NCBI GenBank assembly: GCA_032595675.1
Contig: JAVQMD010000002.1
Span: 992,001 to 1,056,000 of the forward strand
DNA length: 64,000 bases
Direction: 5' to 3'
Source: Candidatus Electrothrix rattekaaiensis
Lineage (GTDB): Bacteria > Desulfobacterota > Desulfobulbia > Desulfobulbales > Desulfobulbaceae
Under the pieces are notes generated by a model that was given only the letters and a program-made list of their open reading frames with translations, searched no databases and had not been told where the DNA came from. A program made the position numbers and the translations under genes. This document shows positions 52,163 through 61,365 of this stretch, one piece after another (position 1 is the stretch's first letter; each line of letters begins with the position of its first letter).

Positions 52163-53056
52163 ATGTTGTCACTTGAAGGGCTTGCACAGCGTGCTCTCCT
52201 CATACAGAGGATTCGTGATTTTTTCCGCCACCGGAAATATATAGAGGTTGACACACCAATCCGTCTTCCGGTGCTGATTCCAGAAGCAGAAATTATTCCC
52301 CTTGCCTCTGAAAGCTGGTTTCTGCAAACCTCTCCTGAGCTCTGTATGAAACGAGTACTGGCTCAAGGTTGCTCGCAGATTTTTCAGATTTGTCCCTGCT
52401 TTCGCAAAGGAGAACGGGGACGGCTTCATCAAGAAGAATTCACCATGCTGGAGTGGTACCATACCGAATGGAGCTATCTGGAGCTGATGAAAGAATGTGA
52501 GCAGATGATCCAGCAGGTTGCAGGAAAAGACAGTATCTGTCGATCCGGTAGACGAATCTCTCTGGTGGCCCCTTGGCAGCGACTGACGGTGAACGATGCC
52601 TTTCGGTGCTATGCTGGGATGTCGGCTCAAGAGGCTGTTGATACAGGGAGGTTTGATATGTTGCTGGTAGAAAAGGTGGAACCGGAACTCGGCTGGGAAT
52701 CTCCGGTTTTTCTCTATGATTATCCGATTGAGTTGGCTTCATTGGCTCGGCCTAAGCCGGGATTTTATGAACTGGCGGAGCGCTTTGAGCTCTATATTGG
52801 TGGTATTGAATTGGCGAACGGCTTTTCCGAGTTGGTAGATCCTGTCGTACAGAGGCGTCGTTTTAACGAGGAGATCCGCAAGGTTGATATTGATAGCAGC
52901 GACAACACCGGTAAGGTCCCGGAAAAGTTCCTTGCAGCACTTGAAAAACTGCCCGACTGCGCGGGTATAGCTCTTGGGCTGGATCGTTTATTCATGCTCC
53001 TGATGGAACGAAACAGTCTTGCCGAAGTACTCCCCTTTTCTGAGGCTGACCTGTAA
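52163..53056 (+). CDS. epmA: Elongation factor P--(R)-beta-lysine ligase
   Basis: About 297 residues. It is a stand-alone class II lysyl-tRNA synthetase catalytic domain without the anticodon-binding domain. Motif 2 appears as FRKGERGRLHQEEFTMLEW; IGGIELANGF and ALGLDRLFML are the later active-site segments. EpmA joins beta-lysine to EF-P. EpmB, which makes beta-lysine, is not in the window. The start at 52163 aligns with family starts; the frame is open to a TTG at 52124. Confidence 0.92.
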   Translation: MLSLEGLAQRALLIQRIRDFFRHRKYIEVDTPIRLPVLIPEAEIIPLASESWFLQTSPELCMKRVLAQGCSQIFQICPCFRKGERGRLHQEEFTMLEWYHTEWSYLELMKECEQMIQQVAGKDSICRSGRRISLVAPWQRLTVNDAFRCYAGMSAQEAVDTGRFDMLLVEKVEPELGWESPVFLYDYPIELASLARPKPGFYELAERFELYIGGIELANGFSELVDPVVQRRRFNEEIRKVDIDSSDNTGKVPEKFLAALEKLPDCAGIALGLDRLFMLLMERNSLAEVLPFSEADL

Positions 53057-53253
53057 AGTTGTATTTTTTATGTCGTGTTACCCTGTTGTGTTTTTCCCTT
53101 TCAGTTATCCCTTCGGTATCTTTTCTTGAAAAGACAGATTTTTGTTTGTTTTTGCGCTGTTTTATGGTTAAACAGTTCTCTATTTATAGAAATATTTCCT
53201 TCAAAAGAAGGAAGTAACTAGTTTCTTGAGAAGAAAAGAAGGAGGATATACTT

Positions 53254-53814
53254 ATGAATTCCGGTAGATTATTTCAGATCCTCGGCGTAGTGACGGTTAT
53301 TGTTTTGTTAGGACTGAGTTTTTCTGGATCTGCTTTTGCCCAGTCTGACTATGAACAGCAGCCTGTTCAACATGTTTTTTCCGTTGCAGGGCGTTTTGGT
53401 GTCGGGGGGATGGTAAATTCGGTGAATTACGGTGCTGGCCCGACTGCAGAATACTGGTTTACCGAGCATGTTGGCGCAATGTGTACCCTTGGGGTAACCG
53501 GCGATTTTAAGACGACAGCACTTCGCGGGCATTACATGTTTAATTCACTGGTTGTGATGAGCTCCTTCGCAATGCGGCCTTATCTTGGGATAGGTTATGC
53601 GCATGTCGAAGCGGACAGGACACATGGGGGAATTCATTTTGAAGCGGAAGAGGACGGGTTCGAGGGGTATGCTGGCATTATGCATAATGCGAAGTGGCTT
53701 CATGAAAATCTTTTCTTTCGCGGAGAAATTGGGTTGTCAGCATATGATCTGGCGTTGCCTGATGATGATTTAAGCAATTTTACAGCTAATTTCGGGGTGG
53801 CCCTTCTTTTTTAG
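53254..53814 (+). CDS. Outer-membrane beta-barrel protein
   Basis: A 186-residue protein with a signal peptide (about 9-30, cleavage near AFAQ-S) and alternating hydrophobic strands, ending in a terminal Phe (ANFGVALLF), the sign of an outer-membrane barrel. It has the size of an eight-stranded OmpW/OmpA-like barrel. AAGGAGGATATACTT gives a strong ribosome site. Function is unknown; small barrels often act in adhesion or as channels. Confidence 0.82.
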   Translation: MNSGRLFQILGVVTVIVLLGLSFSGSAFAQSDYEQQPVQHVFSVAGRFGVGGMVNSVNYGAGPTAEYWFTEHVGAMCTLGVTGDFKTTALRGHYMFNSLVVMSSFAMRPYLGIGYAHVEADRTHGGIHFEAEEDGFEGYAGIMHNAKWLHENLFFRGEIGLSAYDLALPDDDLSNFTANFGVALLF

Positions 53815-53840
53815 TCTCCTCCCCCTTCTTCCGCTGTGTC

Positions 53841-53865
53841 TCGGCAGAGGATACTTCTCTGCCGA
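53841..53865. terminator. Hairpin between convergent genes
   Basis: TCGGCAGAG (53841-53849) pairs perfectly with CTCTGCCGA (53857-53865). It lies between the barrel gene (plus) and the coiled-coil gene (minus), 27 bp and 24 bp from their stops, so it probably ends both transcripts. No clear T-tract is seen. Confidence 0.55.
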
Positions 53866-53888
53866 TTCCGTCCTGATTCGCTGCTTGT

Positions 53889-54416
53889 TTAGAGGCTTTT
53901 TCCCGTCTTTTTAACCGCTGCGGCGTAGTCGTCTTTGTAGTAGGGCTGACCGTTACATTCTTTTTCTAATTGAGCACCTTTTTCTTGGTAAGGAGCACTC
54001 TTTTTGTTGTACGCCGTTTCAAGCTCTTTCAGCTCTTCTATCTTCTTATTATAGATCTCTACCTGCTCGTTGTGCTCATCAACGACCTTTTCGTCGTTGT
54101 TATCTAACTTTTCTTTGTTTTCCTTCAGGGATGCCGCAAGGTTACTGGTCTCGTTATTGAGGGCATCAAATTCTTCCTTGGAAGCACTGATTTTTTCATA
54201 CTCTTCGTCAATATCTGCTTTGAGGTTTATGCAGGCTTCAAGCATTTTTGGGGTCAGGGCTCCTTCACCGGTTTTTGTTTTTCGATACTTACGTTCTGAT
54301 TTTTTTGTGTCTGCATTCAGGGCCTCAGCTGAAGCTGTGTGGAAACCGGGCACTATAATGGCCAAGGAGATAACACCGGCAAATAAGAGTTGCGTTGTGG
54401 AGATGGATGTGGGCAT
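53889..54416 (-). CDS. Exported coiled-coil protein, paralogue 1
   Basis: About 175 residues, starting at ATG 54416, eight bases after AGGAG. The frame is open for 22 more codons but those lack a ribosome site. A signal peptide (about 10-31, cleavage near ASAEA) is followed by a GEGALTPKMLEACI motif, a long charged coiled coil (about 75-145) and a C-terminal ECNGQPYYKDDYAA motif with a conserved Cys. The paralogue at 55228 shares this layout. Function is unknown; it is probably periplasmic. Confidence 0.75.
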   Translation of the reverse strand: MPTSISTTQLLFAGVISLAIIVPGFHTASAEALNADTKKSERKYRKTKTGEGALTPKMLEACINLKADIDEEYEKISASKEEFDALNNETSNLAASLKENKEKLDNNDEKVVDEHNEQVEIYNKKIEELKELETAYNKKSAPYQEKGAQLEKECNGQPYYKDDYAAAVKKTGKSL

Positions 54417-54747
54417 GGGAGAGACTCCTTTCTTGTATCGTTGAATGATGAGGTTAGCTGTTTTCTTGAGTCGGATGTTCATTTATTTGCGCTTGTCATT
54501 CTCGTGGGGTGAAAAAAAATAAAGGTGAATCGGGGTACCAGTACCTTTGTCGATTTCTGATTCCCTGCCGGAAATGCGGGAGGTTGTGCGGAGAAGAGAA
54601 GAATGGGGAGGTGGCGTAAATTTGGCATTTGTGAGCAATTGCTGAAAAGAAGGGCCAGCAAGGACGAGGACGGGAGGTCAAGTTCCGTCTCTTGTGGCTC
54701 CTTGTGGAGAAAACGATTTTTTTTGCTCCAGCCGAGTCGTTTTCCGG

Positions 54748-55203
54748 TTACAAGCCAGTGTGCCCAAATCCCCCCTCGCCCCGCTCTGTTTTCTCCAGCT
54801 CTTGCACTTGCCGTAATTGAGCTTGGCATACCGGAGCAAGAATCAGTTGGGCAATGCGATCGCCCCGTTGAACAGTAAAAGAGGCGTTGCCGAGATTAAT
54901 CAGGCCAATCTTGACCTCGCCTCGGTAGTCGGCATCTATAGTCCCTGGTGCATTGACGACTGTGACGCCGTGCTTGATTGCCAAGCCGGATCTCGGGCGT
55001 ACCTGCATCTCAAAACCATCCGGCAGGGCGACGGCAAATCCGGTGGGAAAAAGTTTGATTTCCCCTGGATGAAGCACTGTGTCCTCAGTTGTTGCCGCCG
55101 CTGCATCCATTCCCGCTGCCTGTCTGGTGGCGTAGGCGGGTAAAGAAAGATCCCGACAGCTGTCGGGATCAAGCCAGCAAAATTGTACGTCTATAACCTG
55201 CAT
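54748..55203 (-). CDS. dut: Deoxyuridine 5'-triphosphate nucleotidohydrolase
   Basis: A 151-residue dUTPase that makes dUMP and keeps uracil out of DNA. The five family motifs are present in order: [42 protein letters not shown] and [10 protein letters not shown]. Length is normal and the protein should be a trimer. It lies between two paralogous exported coiled-coil genes on the same strand. The stretch 54417-54747 upstream of the first paralogue holds no gene. Confidence 0.95.
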   Translation of the reverse strand: MQVIDVQFCWLDPDSCRDLSLPAYATRQAAGMDAAAATTEDTVLHPGEIKLFPTGFAVALPDGFEMQVRPRSGLAIKHGVTVVNAPGTIDADYRGEVKIGLINLGNASFTVQRGDRIAQLILAPVCQAQLRQVQELEKTERGEGGFGHTGL

Positions 55204-55227
55204 GTTTTTTTAAGAGGTTGCCTTATC

Positions 55228-55755
55228 CTACAATCCGCGACCCAATTTTTCCTCAATCGCTTTGTAGTCGTCTTCGTAATAGGGCTGGTTATTGCAGTTC
55301 TGCTCAAATTGCCCCTCTTTTTTCTTGTAGGGTTTGATCATATCTTGGTATTGTTGGGTTTTCTGCTTCAATATAGGAATTCTGGAATTATACTCTTTTA
55401 CCTTGGTATCATATTCTTTGCGGGCAGAGCTGTTGTCGTTTTCGTCGAATTGTCCTTTATTATTCTTGAGATAGGCTCCGAGGTCTTTTACTTCATTATT
55501 CAGTTTTCCTAGCTCCTGTCTCAGGTTTTCTAGGTTGGCAGCATCTTTCTCCATATCAATTCTCAGGACAACACAGGACTCGATCATTTCCTTGGTTAAC
55601 GCTCCTGGGCCGTTCTTCATCTCCCTGTATTCCCGTGCCATCATGTCTGTGTCGATATCACCACTTGGTGGTGGAGACGTAGCTGCATGAATGCCAGATG
55701 GTGAGATTATACCGATAAGGGCCAGCAGGCCTAATGTTAATGAAGTTTTCTGCAT
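55228..55755 (-). CDS. Exported coiled-coil protein, paralogue 2
   Basis: A 175-residue protein. A signal peptide (about 6-24, cleavage near IHAA) is followed by NGPGALTKEMIESCV, a charged coiled coil, and the C-terminal QNCNNQPYYEDDYKAI motif. These two motifs are shared with the protein at 53889, so the pair are paralogues separated by dut. The two conserved Cys, one in each motif, may form a disulfide closing the coil as a hairpin. No family is recognised. Confidence 0.75.
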   Translation of the reverse strand: MQKTSLTLGLLALIGIISPSGIHAATSPPPSGDIDTDMMAREYREMKNGPGALTKEMIESCVVLRIDMEKDAANLENLRQELGKLNNEVKDLGAYLKNNKGQFDENDNSSARKEYDTKVKEYNSRIPILKQKTQQYQDMIKPYKKKEGQFEQNCNNQPYYEDDYKAIEEKLGRGL

Positions 55756-56163
55756 TTTCTTCCTCTTATATTGAATTCATCTAACTGCGATTCAAATGTA
55801 TCCTCAACGTGTATCGTATATAACATAAATTTTGGCGAGATTCACAGGAAAACATACAGACAGCTTAACATAGTCATGTGGAAATCTATGAGAGTAAATT
55901 TGAGGGTTGAACATGGTGTCCGGAAAGGGCAATACTCCTCTCTCATATTTAAATGAAACACTGGACAATTATTATGGATACTTTATATTGTTTGTCTGCT
56001 GAGCAGATGCAAACTTCTCATTCAAAGAATGAGGGCGAGAGAGGTAGTTCATGGCTGGACTGTTTTGAAAAAACATTGAAGATTGGTTATAGAAAAGGTG
56101 CTGAGAGAATGGCCTTTTCGATGAAAGAAGAAACGATATCTTGTTGCGGCAAAAGAGAACGGC
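55756..56163. other. Divergent intergenic region
   Basis: 408 bp between the exported coiled-coil gene (minus) and the zinc-ribbon membrane protein gene (plus). Short open frames run through it but none has a convincing ribosome site. No RNA or repeat is supported. Confidence 0.5.
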
Positions 56164-57123
56164 ATGAAATGTCCCGAATGCGGTGTTGAACAAAAAAAAG
56201 ATGGCGAACTTCGCTGTTGTTGCGGCTATCAGTTTATCTTTCAGGTGGGAAATGCTCAGGAGATGACCGATGCGAAGTTTTTCAATTTGCTTCGACGGGC
56301 CGGGGGGAACGGGCGTTTTTATTTTACCTTTCCTCAGCTTTACAGCACTTGGTGTCAACAGGATGCTGAGGAGAGGATTTTCCTGTTACGGAAAAAAATC
56401 GCCGCTGTCGGAGGGCTTTTGCTCATTCTTTGTATATATTGTTTCCTTTTATTCGGCTGGGTTGGCGGGTTGCTCAGTTTGATCCTTTCAATTGGTCCTT
56501 GTTGGCTCTTGATTCGGCAGTATCGTCGACAGCTGCCACCAGATTTAGGGAAATTGAAAGTACTGCTCAAACAATGGCAAGCAGGTCATGGTGGGGGGGA
56601 TGAGATGTTGTTGCTCCGTCCGGGCCTGCATGAACCACCATCTGATTTTCCAGAAATGGATCTTTTTGATTATGGGGTTGAGCGAATTATTATTGTTGAG
56701 CGCCCCCTTTTGGTAGACTTGTTGGTTAAGAACGGTTTTCATGCTGACCAGAACGCCCTTGTTTTTTCACGGGATGGTTACCCTGCCTATATTGTTCAGC
56801 GGGCCCAGAAAGTGCTCAAAGAGAGAGCATCGTTACCTGTTTATTTGCTGCATGATGCCAGTGAGGCGGGCAAGGCTATGTCCCAAAAAACCAGAATGTC
56901 AGGCCGCACAGTCATTGATCTCGGTATTAGCCCGGAGCATTTAGGGAAAATGCATTTTCTTAACGCGTTGCAACTGCTGAGAAAGGGCTGTAAGGCACCT
57001 CTTGATATACTTCCCTATCCTGTTTTGGCGACAATGTGCGGGACGGCGATCCGTGAAGAACGCACGTTGTTTGAGGTGTTGGAGCAGTGGGATACTGAAA
57101 GAGTACGGAAGCCTCGCTTGTGA
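56164..57123 (+). CDS. Zinc-ribbon membrane protein with a Toprim-like segment
   Basis: A 319-residue protein. The N-terminus has a C4 ribbon (MKCPECG, then RCCCGYQF). Two membrane helices lie at about 80-120. The cytoplasmic C-terminal part (about 165-275) has RIIIVERPLLVDLLVKNGF and a later PVYLLHDASEAGKAM, a layout like Toprim or nucleotide-binding folds, though catalytic acids cannot be fixed. It is 49 bp upstream of the asparagine-synthetase-like gene on the same strand, so the two probably act together. The family is not recognised. Confidence 0.6.
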   Translation: MKCPECGVEQKKDGELRCCCGYQFIFQVGNAQEMTDAKFFNLLRRAGGNGRFYFTFPQLYSTWCQQDAEERIFLLRKKIAAVGGLLLILCIYCFLLFGWVGGLLSLILSIGPCWLLIRQYRRQLPPDLGKLKVLLKQWQAGHGGGDEMLLLRPGLHEPPSDFPEMDLFDYGVERIIIVERPLLVDLLVKNGFHADQNALVFSRDGYPAYIVQRAQKVLKERASLPVYLLHDASEAGKAMSQKTRMSGRTVIDLGISPEHLGKMHFLNALQLLRKGCKAPLDILPYPVLATMCGTAIREERTLFEVLEQWDTERVRKPRL

Positions 57124-57172
57124 TGCAACGAGATAGAATCGGAAAAAAGAGTACGAGCAGGTAGGGGGTGTA

Positions 57173-58879
57173 ATGGGAGCAATTTTTGGCTGTTCCGGTT
57201 GGAGCGGGAAAAAAAATCGGGCTATGGCAGATGCATTGAGTCATCGGGGAACTCCTCCGGCTCGTACCCACGCCTCAATTCGTTCAACGGCCTGTTGGCT
57301 TCCTTCCCGTTCAAATCACGGAGGTATCATTGAGCATCGAGGGCAGGTTGTTGCCCTTGCCGGACATCTTTTTACAGATCAGAAAAAAACGCATATGGCA
57401 CCTCTCCTGCGCAGTTATAGGGAAAAGGGGTTGGGTTTTATTAGGGATTTGCGAGGGGCTTATGTTCTTGCTGTGCTTGATGAGGACCGTATACATCTTG
57501 GACGGGATCCTGCCGGGCTCCGTACGATCTATTACGGACTGTACAATGATCGGTTTATCTTTGCTGTTGAACCGAAAGGGGTGCTGGCTTGGTCCGGTTT
57601 TGCCCGTAACCTGCGACCGGCAGCTGTGGCACAGTATTTTGCCTATGGCTTTGTTCCGGGCACGGAGACCATGTTAGAAAATCTCTGGGAGTTGCCTCCG
57701 GGACATACGGTGACCTTTGCCCAGGGAAAGGTGGAACCGCCGCGTCGTTTTTTCTTTCCTGAGCAGGTGGGCAAGGAGGAAAGGAGCGAGCAGGAATGGG
57801 AAAATGAATTCACCTCTCTTCACGGACAGGCTCTTGATGATCACTTGCCTGTTCACGGTTCTGTTGGTCTTTTTCTTTCCGGGGGACTCGGCTCCGCTGC
57901 GATTGGCGCAGAGGCTCTCAGACAACATGAGAGAAAAATATCGAGTTGGTCGATCTGTTTTAACGACGATCAAAGAGGGTTGGGTCATGCCGGAGCTGTC
58001 GCTGACTATATCGGTACTGATCACCGGGAAATTTTGATTCAGCCGAAGGACTTCTTGAAGAGTCTTGGCGATGCTGTGCTTGCTGCGGGTGAGCCCGTTG
58101 GAGATCCGTCATCAGTTCTCATGTATATGCTTTCTTCAATTGCGGCCGAAGAAGTGGGATACGTCTTGAATGGGGCGGGTAGTTCCTTGCTCTTGGGCGG
58201 CACACATGTGCTTCCTGTTCTGCTGCGACATTGGTACGGGGGGATTGAGAAAGGACCTTTTTTTCGTGAACAGGCATATCTTTCCTGCTGTTGTGGTGTT
58301 TATGACGATTTGAATACTCTGCTTACCCCGGAATGGCGCAGTTTGTATAATAGTCATGAGGCTCTTGAGGGGCTTTTAGCACCTTTTTTTCAAGCAGGCC
58401 GAGCAGAAAATTTTCTCGATATGCTTTCTATTGCGAATATCCAGCTGAAGGGTGGACATATGCAGCTTCCATTGATGGAAAGAATGACCGGCGCATACGG
58501 GATAAATTCGCTCTCTCCTTTATTTGATCAGCGGTTGATTGATATGAGTTTTCGCATGGATCCTGCTTTGAAAATTCGTCGAGGCATTGAAAAAAGGATT
58601 ATTCGTCAGGCTTATAACAAGCCTTTGCCTAAAAGTATTATTGAACGACCAAAGAGTGGGGTAGATTTTCCAGCCCATTTTTGGCTCAGTAGAGAGTGTA
58701 AAAAATATGCTCGTAAGGTTCTGAGCAGAAGAGTGATCAAGAGGGCTGGAATTTTTAACCCAGGTAGGGTTGAAGAGCTGCTCGCTCTTACACCTGAGCA
58801 GACTCTGCCCCAGCATGAACGTGCCTTGTGGCTCTTGATAACTTTTGAGTTGTGGCGGCGGAAAGTGGGGGTGGAATGA
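57173..58879 (+). CDS. Asparagine-synthetase-like protein with altered active sites
   Basis: A 568-residue protein with the two-domain layout of AsnB: an N-terminal class II glutaminase (about 1-200) and a C-terminal synthetase (about 215-560). Active enzymes need Cys2 in MCGI; here the start is MGAIFG. The PP-loop SGGxDS is SGGLGS, so the key Asp is Gly. Many structural segments remain (RDLRGAYVLAVLDEDRIHLG, SPLFDQRLIDMSF, PKSGVDFP), so the fold is kept. It may have become a binding or regulatory protein. The ribosome site TAGGGGG and the start look correct. Confidence 0.85.
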   Translation: MGAIFGCSGWSGKKNRAMADALSHRGTPPARTHASIRSTACWLPSRSNHGGIIEHRGQVVALAGHLFTDQKKTHMAPLLRSYREKGLGFIRDLRGAYVLAVLDEDRIHLGRDPAGLRTIYYGLYNDRFIFAVEPKGVLAWSGFARNLRPAAVAQYFAYGFVPGTETMLENLWELPPGHTVTFAQGKVEPPRRFFFPEQVGKEERSEQEWENEFTSLHGQALDDHLPVHGSVGLFLSGGLGSAAIGAEALRQHERKISSWSICFNDDQRGLGHAGAVADYIGTDHREILIQPKDFLKSLGDAVLAAGEPVGDPSSVLMYMLSSIAAEEVGYVLNGAGSSLLLGGTHVLPVLLRHWYGGIEKGPFFREQAYLSCCCGVYDDLNTLLTPEWRSLYNSHEALEGLLAPFFQAGRAENFLDMLSIANIQLKGGHMQLPLMERMTGAYGINSLSPLFDQRLIDMSFRMDPALKIRRGIEKRIIRQAYNKPLPKSIIERPKSGVDFPAHFWLSRECKKYARKVLSRRVIKRAGIFNPGRVEELLALTPEQTLPQHERALWLLITFELWRRKVGVE

Positions 58880-59114
58880 AAAACTTGTAAAGCGTTTATG
58901 CTGTGTGTGTGGAAGCTTCCGGGGAAATGCGGATAAAGGAGGTGTTGGCTTCTTTGTCCGATTTTTTCTGTTGTTTTGCAGCTAGGTTATTGAATGGTCT
59001 TCCTTAGTGAAAGTAGGTATTGTTTTTTAGGGAAAAGTGAAGTATAATTTTTTTTACTATACCGTCTTATTGGTGTTGTGAATTGAACTTTTTCGTTGAG
59101 GCAATGTTTGCGTT

Positions 59115-59393
59115 ATGGAAGAAAAAAATATAAATTGCTGGGAATTCAAGAAATGTGGAAGAGAGTCTGGTGGGGAACATGCATCTGTGGACGGAGTTTG
59201 TCCGGCTGCGATTGAATCCAGAGCAAACGGCATTCATCAAGGTAAGAATGGCGGGCGTTGTTGTTGGGTTATAACTGATTCTTATTGTAATATTGGTGAG
59301 AAAGGTGATCTTTCCAGTCGGTTTGTTCAATGCCGAAATTGTGAATTCTATGCCATAGTAAAAGATTCTAGCCAGTTGTTAGTTGTAGCTTAG
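59115..59393 (+). CDS. Small Cys-rich two-CW-like protein
   Basis: A 92-residue protein. NCWEFKKCGRE and a second CCWVITDSYC repeat the Cys-Trp pattern of two-CW domain proteins, with VCPA and QCRNCEFY adding more Cys (ten in total). It probably binds zinc or an iron-sulfur cluster. Such small proteins are common in Desulfobacterota next to sensors, but none is adjacent here. It is followed by a strong terminator, so it is transcribed alone. Confidence 0.75.
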   Translation: MEEKNINCWEFKKCGRESGGEHASVDGVCPAAIESRANGIHQGKNGGRCCWVITDSYCNIGEKGDLSSRFVQCRNCEFYAIVKDSSQLLVVA

Positions 59394-59455
59394 TATAGTT
59401 TTTTTAATATGCTGCATGTGGCAGGTTAGTTTTTAGAGGAAAGGTTATATTGAGG

Positions 59456-59485
59456 TCCCGGTGTGAACACACCGGGATTTTTTTT
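59456..59485 (+). terminator. Strong rho-independent terminator
   Basis: TCCCGGTGTG-AA-CACACCGGGA is a perfect 10-bp stem followed by eight T, 63 bp after the two-CW gene stop. The rest of 59394-59712 holds no gene; it must carry the promoter of the transglycosylase gene. Confidence 0.92.
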
Positions 59486-59712
59486 GCCTGAGTGAATGCG
59501 ATTCTGTTCGTTCATTTTCGGGAGTTGGGCCACATGCCCCAAATTAGCCGTTTGTTTTTTGAAGTTTGGGAGGAAAAAATACCTTTTTTCCACTTCTTGC
59601 CTTTTTATACAAAAATATTGTACAATAAAACATTATGAGTACTGAGATGAGAATAACTGGGGCACTGTCACAAGGTCGGACGGCTCTACAAAGGATTTAA
59701 CGCGGTGTACCG

Positions 59713-61239
59713 ATGCCTATCATGATCAAAAAAATAACATGCCTCTTTCTGTTTTTTGCAACGGTTTTACTGGTCGACGGACGGTGTGAGGCTGGTACTC
59801 GCTTTCCGATTTATAAGATTATCGCACCCAATGTGCAGTTTTGGGAAAAAATTTACGGCACATATAGCAGTGAGCAAGGTGTATTGCATGATAAAAACGA
59901 TTTGAGCATTATCTATGCTGTTATAGATTTTGTTCCGAGGAAAACACCAGGAGCTCGCACTGTTAATACGCAGCTTGAAAAAATGGTCCGTATGCGCCAT
60001 GAAAATATTCTTGAAAAATTTGCTGACGGCAGGAAACCGAGCACAAGAGAAGAAAAAAAGATTTATGCTCTTTTTAAAGGAAAACAAAAGCCTGCGGTCT
60101 TCCGTGAGGCTAGTGAAAATCTTCGCGTACAGATAGGTCTGAAAGATACCTTTCGTAAAGGAGTTATTCGCTCCGGGGCATATATGCCGCTGATCAAAAA
60201 AATCATGCGGGCCCGCAACCTGCCGGTGGAACTTGCTTATCTTCCTCATGTTGAATCCTCTTTTAATCTCAATGCCCATTCCAAGGCAGCCGCAGTCGGT
60301 CTTTGGCAGTTTACAAAGCATACCGGTCTGGAATATATGACAATTAATGAACTGGTTGATGAGCGTTTTGACGTGTACCTGTCCAGTATGGCGGCGGCAC
60401 GGTTTCTTCAGGAAAATTATCGCCAGCTCGGATCTTGGCCTTCAGCCCTGACTGCCTATAATTATGGTCGGGCAGGGATGGTGCGTGCTCAGAAACAGTG
60501 GGGAACCTATCCGAGAATTATCGCCAACCATGAGACGGCGATCTTTAAGTTTGCTTCAAAGAATTTTTATTCGGAGTTCATCGCGGCTGTTCGTGTAGCC
60601 AGACGCTTGGAAAATGATCGCTCTTTGGTTAAAGATCGTCCTTGGATCAATGTTAGCTTTCGTCTGCCTAAGTATGCCCCTGTAAAGGAACTGACCGACT
60701 ACTTCGGGGTAAGTGATGAAGAGTTTGAGCGGCTGAATCCTGCGATCCGAGGCTCGGCCCTTGAAGGACGGAAATATATCCCGAAAGGTACCCTGGTTCG
60801 TCTGCCTGCGACAAAGCGTATTCGCAAACAGATAAAGAATATTCCCTCCCGACTGTTGTACGCCCAGCAGATTCGTGATAAAGAATACAAAGTCAGGAAA
60901 GGAGATACCGCCCTCAGTATTGCGAAAAAATACAAGGTCTCTTTGAAAGAGCTTGTACAGGCGAATAACCTGGGCAGGAAGGCGGGGATACGCTTGGGGC
61001 AGAAGTTAAGGATTCCCGTTTCTGCTGTTGCAGCGGAGTTCACGAGCCGCAGCAATGTAGTGGTTATCTTGGAGGCCACACCGAAAGAAAAGGTGAGGGA
61101 AAAGGTCGAACTGGCGGTCCAAAAGGACGCAAAGGGGTCGGAAGCAGGGGGGGCGGAAGTGAAAGAAGTTCCGATGGCCCTTGCTGACAGCGGTAACAGT
61201 GTTCTCACCCTCAATAAGTTATCCAAAAGAACCCCCTAA
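59713..61239 (+). CDS. MltD-like lytic transglycosylase with LysM
   Basis: A 508-residue murein hydrolase. A signal peptide (about 8-27) is followed by a helical N-terminal region and an SLT-type catalytic domain with Glu181 in LPHVESSFN, then KAAAVGLWQF and ALTAYNYGRAG. One clear LysM domain (about 395-440, YKVRKGDTALSIAKKYKVS) binds peptidoglycan, and a weaker LysM-like stretch precedes it (about 335-375). The Lys/Glu-rich tail is low-complexity. It cleaves glycan strands to 1,6-anhydro products in the periplasm. Confidence 0.92.
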   Translation: MPIMIKKITCLFLFFATVLLVDGRCEAGTRFPIYKIIAPNVQFWEKIYGTYSSEQGVLHDKNDLSIIYAVIDFVPRKTPGARTVNTQLEKMVRMRHENILEKFADGRKPSTREEKKIYALFKGKQKPAVFREASENLRVQIGLKDTFRKGVIRSGAYMPLIKKIMRARNLPVELAYLPHVESSFNLNAHSKAAAVGLWQFTKHTGLEYMTINELVDERFDVYLSSMAAARFLQENYRQLGSWPSALTAYNYGRAGMVRAQKQWGTYPRIIANHETAIFKFASKNFYSEFIAAVRVARRLENDRSLVKDRPWINVSFRLPKYAPVKELTDYFGVSDEEFERLNPAIRGSALEGRKYIPKGTLVRLPATKRIRKQIKNIPSRLLYAQQIRDKEYKVRKGDTALSIAKKYKVSLKELVQANNLGRKAGIRLGQKLRIPVSAVAAEFTSRSNVVVILEATPKEKVREKVELAVQKDAKGSEAGGAEVKEVPMALADSGNSVLTLNKLSKRTP

Positions 61240-61365
61240 CAACGGTTCTGGTCACGGGGCAACAACCTGTCCTGCCCGACTAGGGATCCAACCCGGCAGA
61301 CCTTTCAGTGTCGGACCGTTTGACTGTTCCGCTCACTGAAAATATTTTTAACGCAACTTCGCATA

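Noticed and set aside
55953-56189. 78-residue plus-strand protein
   Set aside because: It overlaps the well-supported start at 56164 and lacks a ribosome site and family features.
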